A stretch of 64,000 bases of DNA from Candidatus Cryptobacteroides intestinavium. Lineage in GTDB: Bacteria; Bacteroidota; Bacteroidia; Bacteroidales; UBA932. Positions within the stretch are counted from its first letter, which is position 1, and every line of letters begins with the position of its first letter. The stretch spans positions 1-64,000 of the forward strand of contig JADIMI010000083.1 in assembly GCA_017694845.1 (NCBI GenBank), in the 5' to 3' direction. The notes under the pieces were generated by a model that made no database searches, had not been told where the DNA came from, and saw nothing but the letters and a program-made list of their open reading frames with translations. Position numbers and translations under genes: made by a program. This document shows positions 58,788-64,000 of the stretch, piece by piece.

Positions 58788-60941
58788 ATGAAAGCTTACT
58801 CAACTCAAAACATCCGGAATGTGGTTCTCCTTGGCAGCACGAAGTCAGGCAAGACCACATTATCTGAAGCGATGCTCTTTGAAGGAAAGGTCATCGACAG
58901 GCGAGGAACCGTCGAAGCGAAGAATACAGTCTCGGACAACTCCGAGATAGAGCAGATCAACCAGAGGTCTATTTATGCGACCCCTCTGTATGCGGAGTTT
59001 ATGGATACGAAGTTCAATATAGTGGACACTCCGGGTGCGGATGATTTTGTCGGAGGGGCGGTGTCTGCGTTCAAGGTGTGTGACACCGGAGTCCTTCTGA
59101 TCAATGCGCAGCAGGGAGTGGAAGTCGGGACGGAGATTTTCGCACGTTATGCAGAGCAGTACGGGATTCCTCTCATCGTCGGGATCAACCAGCTTGACGG
59201 GGAGAAGGCTTCGTGGGAGAGCACACTTGACTCTATGAAGGAGGCGTTCGGAAAGAAGCCGGTGCTTATCCAGTATCCGGTCAATCCAGGGCCATCGTTT
59301 GACGGATTCATAGATGTCCTCAAGATGAAATACTATCATTTCAAGGATGACAACGGTACGAGGGAAGACCTCGAGATACCTGCACAGTACAAGGATGAGG
59401 CCGAGGAGTTGAGGTCCGCGCTTATCGAGAGGGCGGCGGAATATGATGACACCCTTATGGAGAAGTTCTTCGAGGCCGGAGTGCTCACCGAGGATGAGAT
59501 CCGCAAGGGTATAGGCATAGGATGCAAGGCGGGAGAAGTCCTTCCTGTATTCTGCCTGTCGGCAAAGAAGGATATCGGAGTGAAGAGGCTTATGGAGTTC
59601 ACGATCAAGGTCGCCTCGTCACCGGCTGACAGGAAGGCCCTTACCAAGGATGGAAAGGAGATGGAGTGCAAGCAGGATGCCCCTACTTCACTCTTCATAT
59701 ATAAGACTGCGGTCGAGTCGCATCTCGGAGAGGTGGCTTATTTCAAGGTGATGTCCGGAGAGCTCACCGAAGGCCAGGACCTCGAGAATCCGGAGACAGG
59801 CGACAAGGAGAGGATCACCACTATCTATGCGGTCGCCGGCAAGAAGAAGGAGAAGGTGTCTGACCTCTATGCCGGAGATATAGGCTGTACGGTGAAGCTC
59901 CGTGCGGCAAAGACAAATACGACCCTCGCCCAGCCAGGCAGCGACATCGTATACGAACATATCAAGTTCCCTGCATCCAAGTTCCGTACGGCGATCAAGG
60001 CTAAGGAGCAGAAGGATGAGGAGAAGATGGGCGAGGCTCTGTCCAAGATATCAGCGGAGGATCCGACAATCATAGTCGAATACTCCAAGGAATTGAAACA
60101 GACTATTCTCAAGGGACAGGGAGAACAGCATATCAACATAGTGAGGTGGAGGCTGCAGAACGAGAACAAGATCGAGATAGAGATGTTCCCTCCTAAGATA
60201 TCGTACAGGGAGACCATCACCAAGGTCGCTGTGGCAGGCTACCGTCACAAGAAACAGTCGGGAGGAGCCGGCCAGTTCGGAGAGGTTCATCTTCTCATCT
60301 GCCCTATAGTGGAAGGAGTCGAGGCGACCAACAAGTTCAAGGTCGATGGCAAGGATATGGTGCTCAATATCAAGAGCAAGGAAAGTTACGACCTGGAATG
60401 GGGCGGCAAGCTGGAATTCTACAACTGTATTGTCGGCGGTGCTATCGATGCCAGGTTCATGCCGGCTATCCTCAAGGGTATAATGGAGAAGATGAACGAG
60501 GGGCCTCTTACAGGTTCGCTGGCCCGCGATATCCGGGTGTATGTATTCGATGGAAAGATGCATCCGGTGGATTCCAATGAAATTTCGTTCGTCCTCGCTG
60601 CCCGCAATGCCTTCAAGGAAGCATTCCGAAATGCAGGGCCTAAGATTATGGAGCCTATCTATAATCTTGTAGTCATGACACCGAGCGAATATATGGGTTC
60701 GTGTATGTCGGATCTGCAGAACCGCAGGGCTCTTATCGAAGGAATGGGGACAGACAAGGGATTCGATGTGATCAGGGCGCGTGTCCCTCTCGCAGAACTT
60801 TACAAATATTCTACGACCCTCAGCTCCCTTACATCAGGAAGTGCGACATTTACAATGGAATTTGCAGATTATCAGCCTGTTCCGTCAGATGTGCAGGATA
60901 AGCTCCTGAAAGCATACGCTGAGCAGGATACCGATGAATGA
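58788..60941 (+). CDS. fusA2: Elongation factor G paralogue, EF-G2 type (GTPase motif altered)
   Basis: 717 residues with all five EF-G domains, but a divergent G domain. The P-loop GSTKSGKT (16-23) is intact; switch I, normally R-G-I-T-I, reads RSIYA (60-64); the G3 motif is DTPGADDF with Ala84 where translational GTPases need His; G4 is NQLD instead of NKxD. This pattern matches EF-G2 of Bacteroides, reported to support slow translation without GTP hydrolysis during carbon starvation and in gut colonisation. The ordinary fusA must lie elsewhere. It has a full promoter and a terminator, so it is transcribed alone. Confidence 0.88.
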   Translation: MKAYSTQNIRNVVLLGSTKSGKTTLSEAMLFEGKVIDRRGTVEAKNTVSDNSEIEQINQRSIYATPLYAEFMDTKFNIVDTPGADDFVGGAVSAFKVCDTGVLLINAQQGVEVGTEIFARYAEQYGIPLIVGINQLDGEKASWESTLDSMKEAFGKKPVLIQYPVNPGPSFDGFIDVLKMKYYHFKDDNGTREDLEIPAQYKDEAEELRSALIERAAEYDDTLMEKFFEAGVLTEDEIRKGIGIGCKAGEVLPVFCLSAKKDIGVKRLMEFTIKVASSPADRKALTKDGKEMECKQDAPTSLFIYKTAVESHLGEVAYFKVMSGELTEGQDLENPETGDKERITTIYAVAGKKKEKVSDLYAGDIGCTVKLRAAKTNTTLAQPGSDIVYEHIKFPASKFRTAIKAKEQKDEEKMGEALSKISAEDPTIIVEYSKELKQTILKGQGEQHINIVRWRLQNENKIEIEMFPPKISYRETITKVAVAGYRHKKQSGGAGQFGEVHLLICPIVEGVEATNKFKVDGKDMVLNIKSKESYDLEWGGKLEFYNCIVGGAIDARFMPAILKGIMEKMNEGPLTGSLARDIRVYVFDGKMHPVDSNEISFVLAARNAFKEAFRNAGPKIMEPIYNLVVMTPSEYMGSCMSDLQNRRALIEGMGTDKGFDVIRARVPLAELYKYSTTLSSLTSGSATFTMEFADYQPVPSDVQDKLLKAYAEQDTDE

Positions 60942-60976
60942 TACGTGCATATCTGAAACGTGCAATATTCAACGAG

Positions 60977-61010
60977 GCCGGCCCAGAAGCAATTTTGAGC
61001 CGGCTTTTTA
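60977..61010 (+). terminator. Terminator after the EF-G2 gene
   Basis: GCCGGC (60977-60982) and GCCGGC (60999-61004) pair around a 16-base loop and are followed by TTTTTA. It lies 36 bp after the stop. Confidence 0.75.
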
Positions 61011-61039
61011 TTGACTTCGTCAACGTGTCCGCGTTATAG

Positions 61040-61133
61040 GGGATCACCGGGGAAAGTATATGTTTTTAACTTTGTTGTCCCGCCCTCCTTCTCCAGATTC
61101 TTCGCTGTGCTCAGAATGACATTCCTTGTCACC
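61040..61133 (-). repeat. Composite intergenic repeat, copy in inverse orientation (modules D and B)
   Basis: GGATCACCGGGGAAAGTATA onwards (61040-61082) is module D on the minus strand, and TTCTCCAGATTCTTCGCTG onwards to CTTGTCACC (61088-61133) is module B on the minus strand; modules C and A are missing. The gap between fusA2 and the fructokinase (327 bp) holds the terminator, this repeat, two LacI-type half operators and the -7 box. Confidence 0.75.
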
Positions 61134-61142
61134 ATAAAATAT

Positions 61143-61172
61143 GGGAACGTTTGCATTGTCCGGGAACGATTG
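61143..61172. promoter_or_regulatory. LacI-type operator motifs upstream of the fructokinase gene
   Basis: GGGAACGTTTGCA (61143-61155) and CGGGAACGATTG (61161-61172) share the core AACG(T/A)TTG with the three motifs in front of the mannitol dehydrogenase gene. They lie about 60-90 bp upstream of the -7 box. Confidence 0.6.
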
Positions 61173-61231
61173 AAAAGAGGTTTCCGGACAGAATATTGCC
61201 GCGGGAGAGTACGGGAACCATATTTTTGTTT

Positions 61232-61239
61232 TAATTTTG
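61232..61239 (+). promoter_or_regulatory. -7 box of the fructokinase gene
   Basis: TAATTTTG matches TAnnTTTG, 29 bp before the ATG. Confidence 0.6.
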
Positions 61240-61268
61240 AAGGAAACCGTTAACACTGAAACAGAATT

Positions 61269-62165
61269 ATGGAGACAGGAAGAAAGTATGTAGTCGGCAT
61301 AGGCGAAGCTCTGTGGGATGTATTGCCCGAAGGAAAGAAGATAGGGGGAGCACCGGCGAATTTCGCCTATCATGTGTCGCAGTTCGGACTGGAAAGCCGG
61401 GTTGTCAGCGCGGTGGGAGATGATGCCCTCGGTGAAGAGATCCTGGAGAATTTTATGGAGAAGAACCTGAAGTGCATAGTCCCGAAGGTGGCATTCCCGA
61501 CAGGAACAGTGCAGGTCACGGTGGATCCGGCAGGAGTGCCGGCTTATGATATCCGGCAGGGGGTAGCCTGGGACAATATACCGTTTACGGAAGAACTTGA
61601 GCGGCTTGCAGGACAGACAAGGGCCGTATGCTACGGGTCGCTGGCGCAGAGAAGCGAGGTCTCTCGCAATACCATCCGGTCATTTCTGGAGGCAATGCCT
61701 GACGGTGACGATATCTGCAGGGTTTTCGATATCAATCTGCGCCAGAATTTCTATACGAATGAGACGGTACGTGATTCGCTGTGCCGGTGCAATATCCTCA
61801 AAATCAATGATGAAGAGCTGGATATCATCGGTATGATGTTCGGATATCCGGGACGTGACACCCGGGAGAACTGCATAAGGCTGCTGGAGAAATTCGGGCT
61901 CAGGATGGTTATTCTGACATGTGGAGTGAAAGGCAGCTATATATTTACACCTGATTCCGTTTCATTTATGGAGACGCCTGTGGTCCGGGTGGCGGACACT
62001 GTCGGGGCTGGAGATTCTTTCACCGGGGCTTTTGTCTCCGCTGTACTGAAAGGCAAGCCGATAGAGGAGGCCCATAGACTGGCAGTGGATGTCTCTGCTT
62101 ACGTCTGTACGCAGAACGGGGCGATGCCCGTCCTCCCGAAGTCTCTGCTCTGTCGCGCAGAGTGA
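61269..62165 (+). CDS. PfkB family sugar kinase (probable fructokinase)
   Basis: 298 residues of the ribokinase/PfkB fold. The N-terminal GIGEALWDVLPEGKKIGGAPANFAYH is the fructokinase form of PfkB signature 1 (GEALWD and GGAPANFA), and signature 2 DTVGAGDSFTGAF holds the catalytic Asp. It should make fructose 6-phosphate from fructose. With the mannitol dehydrogenase family gene at 63404 and the shared operators it forms a polyol/fructose pathway. It converges on lacI with 11 bp between stops. Confidence 0.92.
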   Translation: METGRKYVVGIGEALWDVLPEGKKIGGAPANFAYHVSQFGLESRVVSAVGDDALGEEILENFMEKNLKCIVPKVAFPTGTVQVTVDPAGVPAYDIRQGVAWDNIPFTEELERLAGQTRAVCYGSLAQRSEVSRNTIRSFLEAMPDGDDICRVFDINLRQNFYTNETVRDSLCRCNILKINDEELDIIGMMFGYPGRDTRENCIRLLEKFGLRMVILTCGVKGSYIFTPDSVSFMETPVVRVADTVGAGDSFTGAFVSAVLKGKPIEEAHRLAVDVSAYVCTQNGAMPVLPKSLLCRAE

Positions 62166-62176
62166 CAGGTGCTTCA

Positions 62177-63199
62177 TTATTCCGGTCTGGTGCTTCCTGA
62201 AGATTCGCGCAGCATGATTTCCGCGTCCAGCATTTCCTTGCGGTTCGGGCAGCCGGGGTCCTTGATCTTTTCCAGAATCATTTCGGCCGCCTTCTCTCCC
62301 ATCTGAAGAAGCGGAGGTTCTACAGTTGTCAGTCCTGGGTATACGATAGTGGAGAGTTCTGTTCCGGAGAAGCTTGCTACAGCCACTTCTTCCGGTATTT
62401 TCTTTCCCAGTTCCCTCAGACGGTTCATCACTCCGATGGCCAGTGTGTCGGTGAAGGCGAAGACTGCATCGAACGGGACATTGCTCCGGACAACCATGTC
62501 CGCTACCTCTGCCCCGGCATCGAATGTCATTCCTGCCTTGATCACCATAGTGCTTTCATCGTATGGCAGCCGGTATCTGGCCAATGCATCCCTGTAGCCT
62601 CTGGTACGTTCTGCAGAATTGTATATGTCATCAGGGCCTTGTATGTGGATGATTCTTTTCCTCCCTCCCAGTATGAGCTTCTCCACCAGGAAGAAAGATT
62701 TCCTGTAGTCATCGACTATGACCTGCGGAACATCCAGTCCGTGCGGAATGCGGTCGTAGAATACCATAGGCATTTCCGCTTTCTGGAGCCTGAGGTAGTC
62801 TTCCCTGTTTTTTCTGTAGCTGCAGAGACTGATGATGATACCATCCACCATGAAATGCTCCATCATTCTCAGGTTCTCGCGTTCTCTTTCCGGGTCTTCT
62901 GCTGAATCCGCCACTATCACCTTTATGCCGTGGGCATACAATACGTTCTGGATTCCGTTTATCACTTTCGATGCGAACGGCGTTATCATTTCCGGGACGA
63001 TGACACCCACTGTGTTCGTGTGCCCGTATTTCAGGTTCGTAGCCACAGGATTCGGCTTGTAGTTCAGCTCTTTCGCAGCCGCCAGCACCTTCTCCCTTGT
63101 TTCTTTCCTGACATTCTTGTCATCGACCAGGGCGCGTGAGACAGTGGATACCGATATGGATAGATGGCGCGCGATGTCCTTTATGGTGACGTGTTTCAT
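62177..63199 (-). CDS. LacI family transcriptional regulator
   Basis: 340 residues. An N-terminal HTH (VTIKDIARHLSISVSTVSRA) with the hinge helix near residues 48-58, then a periplasmic-binding-protein-like sugar domain (from VGVIVPEMITPFASKV). It sits between fructokinase (convergent) and mannitol dehydrogenase (divergent), both preceded by AACGTTTG-type operators, so it most likely controls both and itself. The effector is probably fructose, mannitol or a phosphorylated form; this is inference. Confidence 0.94.
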   Translation of the reverse strand: MKHVTIKDIARHLSISVSTVSRALVDDKNVRKETREKVLAAAKELNYKPNPVATNLKYGHTNTVGVIVPEMITPFASKVINGIQNVLYAHGIKVIVADSAEDPERERENLRMMEHFMVDGIIISLCSYRKNREDYLRLQKAEMPMVFYDRIPHGLDVPQVIVDDYRKSFFLVEKLILGGRKRIIHIQGPDDIYNSAERTRGYRDALARYRLPYDESTMVIKAGMTFDAGAEVADMVVRSNVPFDAVFAFTDTLAIGVMNRLRELGKKIPEEVAVASFSGTELSTIVYPGLTTVEPPLLQMGEKAAEMILEKIKDPGCPNRKEMLDAEIMLRESSGSTRPE

Positions 63200-63222
63200 A
63201 GCTTCTCCTGTTCAACACCATA

Positions 63223-63230
63223 CAAAAATA
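63223..63230 (-). promoter_or_regulatory. -7 box of the lacI gene
   Basis: CAAAAATA on the plus strand reads TATTTTTG on the minus strand, a TAnnTTTG match, 23 bp before the start. Confidence 0.5.
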
Positions 63231-63260
63231 TCTCTTTCCTCCGATAAATCCTAATCTCTG

Positions 63261-63302
63261 ACAACGTTTGCAGATTCCGGGAACGTTCCCGCAATCGTTT
63301 GC
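63261..63302. promoter_or_regulatory. Cluster of three LacI-type operators between lacI and the mannitol dehydrogenase gene
   Basis: ACAACGTTTGCA (63261-63272), the perfect 14-bp palindrome CGGGAACGTTCCCG (63278-63291) and GCAATCGTTTGC (63291-63302, palindromic but for one pair). All carry the ACGT/TCGT centre typical of LacI family sites and match those in front of the fructokinase gene. Confidence 0.72.
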
Positions 63303-63348
63303 AGACATATGTCCGAGTGAAAGATGCCGTATGGGAACCGGAGAATTC

Positions 63349-63356
63349 TAACTTTG
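63349..63356 (+). promoter_or_regulatory. -7 box of the mannitol dehydrogenase family gene
   Basis: TAACTTTG matches TAnnTTTG, 47 bp before the ATG at 63404 and downstream of the operator cluster. Confidence 0.6.
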
Positions 63357-63403
63357 TAGACAGCTGACCGCAAGAATACATAATTATTAAACGATAACCG
63401 ATC

Positions 63404-64000
63404 ATGAAATCATCAGTCATCTCTTACGGCTACGACCGCAGCAAGGTCAGGGCCGGCATACTCCACATCGGGGTCGGAAACTTCCACCGTGCACACCAAG
63501 AATTCTACACGAACCGCCTGCTTGAATATCCGGACCAGCACGGATGGGGCATCTGCGGCGCTATGCTGCTTCCCGGGGATGAAAGACTGTACAGGATTCT
63601 GAAGAAACAGGGGCAGGAATATACTCTGACAGTCTGCGGTCGCGACGGCCATGACGAAGCGTACCGTATCGGCTCTCTCGTAGAGCTTTTATGGGCGGGG
63701 GAAAATCCGGAGGCCGTACTGGACAGGATAGCGGACAGGAACATCCGTATCATCACCATGACCATCACGGAGGGTGGTTACAATATTGAAAAATCAACGG
63801 GAGAGTTCATTCTCGATGACAAGGCGGTACGCCATGACCTGGAGACCCCCCGGTCTCCACAGACAGTGTTCGGATTCATAGCTGAAGGTCTCCGTAGGAG
63901 GAGGGCTGCGGGGAACGGGCCTGTCACCATACTTTCCTGCGACAATCTCCAGCACAACGGTAATACTGCGCGCAAGGCTTTCACATCTTTCATACAGGCA
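63404..64000 (+). CDS. Mannitol dehydrogenase family oxidoreductase (5' part only)
   Basis: The gene runs off the window after 199 codons. The N-terminal Rossmann segment GILHIGVGNFHRAHQ and the later ITMTITEGGYNI are clear signs of the polyol-specific long-chain dehydrogenases (mannitol 2-dehydrogenase, fructuronate reductase, tagaturonate reductase and arabinitol dehydrogenase). TEGGY with GVGNFHRAHQ fits mannitol 2-dehydrogenase best, making fructose for the nearby fructokinase, but the catalytic lysine region lies outside the window. It is divergent from lacI behind three operators. Confidence 0.9.
   Translation, partial: MKSSVISYGYDRSKVRAGILHIGVGNFHRAHQEFYTNRLLEYPDQHGWGICGAMLLPGDERLYRILKKQGQEYTLTVCGRDGHDEAYRIGSLVELLWAGENPEAVLDRIADRNIRIITMTITEGGYNIEKSTGEFILDDKAVRHDLETPRSPQTVFGFIAEGLRRRRAAGNGPVTILSCDNLQHNGNTARKAFTSFIQA

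Overview
The window is a stretch of a Bacteroidales chromosome. The grounds are SusC/SusD-type outer-membrane nutrient uptake genes, promoters with a TAnnTTTG -7 box instead of a sigma70-type -10 box, weak or absent Shine-Dalgarno sequences, zinc-less DksA- and CxxC-less Mrp-type proteins as seen in this phylum, and an S46 dipeptidyl peptidase. By eye the base composition is a little above 50% GC. I cannot place it in a genus. No tRNA, rRNA, CRISPR array, integrase or insertion sequence was found.

Layout. 1-3.7 kb: a Tat export locus (end of tatA, a Tat-signal Gfo/Idh/MocA oxidoreductase, a DUF1080 lipoprotein, tatC). 4-16.3 kb: a compact glucan utilisation locus (SusC, SusD, GH30 lipoprotein, surface glycan-binding lipoprotein, DUF6377-type membrane regulator, MFS sugar importer, ROK sugar kinase). 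This reads as a full route from outside polysaccharide to sugar phosphate. 16.6-19.8 kb (minus): a housekeeping operon engB-prs-small membrane protein-der. 20-32 kb: a glycogen operon (branching enzyme, GH133 debranching enzyme, glycogen-synthase-like GT, GH57 enzyme with a histone-H1-like tail, a 1411-residue GT3 synthase-GT35 phosphorylase fusion) running into ribF and a 53-codon gene. 32-42.6 kb: greA, HIT protein, thioredoxin-fold lipoprotein without cysteines, tsaB, cvpA, ileS, DksA-like, lspA, GH78-type glycosidase. 42.7-47.6 kb: a single 1630-residue protein combining a DnaQ-like exonuclease, a Cys cluster, a RecQ helicase and a UvrD-like helicase. 48-57.8 kb: YeiH transporter, small outer-membrane barrel, two MATE exporters, Mrp, S46 peptidase, alpha/beta hydrolase, RNase HII. 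57.9-61 kb: XRE regulator diverging from a small HTH-like protein, then an EF-G2-type elongation factor paralogue. 61.2-64 kb: fructokinase, LacI regulator and the start of a mannitol dehydrogenase family gene, linked by shared LacI-type operators.

The main non-coding structure is a modular repeat family in the intergenic gaps (about 2.67, 3.7, 16.4, 38.9, 47.75-48.06, 53.9 and 61.05 kb). Its most distinct part is a 71-bp element with perfect 13-bp terminal inverted repeats, present twice. Several genes also have a stem-loop right after the promoter -7 box (greA, yeiH, fusA2, susC and the MFS gene). At greA and yeiH it resembles an intrinsic terminator.

The carbohydrate genes fit together: glucan uptake and glucose phosphorylation, glycogen storage and mobilisation, a fructose/polyol module, and a translation factor paralogue known in Bacteroides to work during carbon starvation. 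The strongest candidate for an under-described system is the exonuclease-RecQ-UvrD fusion. It stands alone, looks more AT-rich than its neighbours, and is followed by the largest repeat copy.
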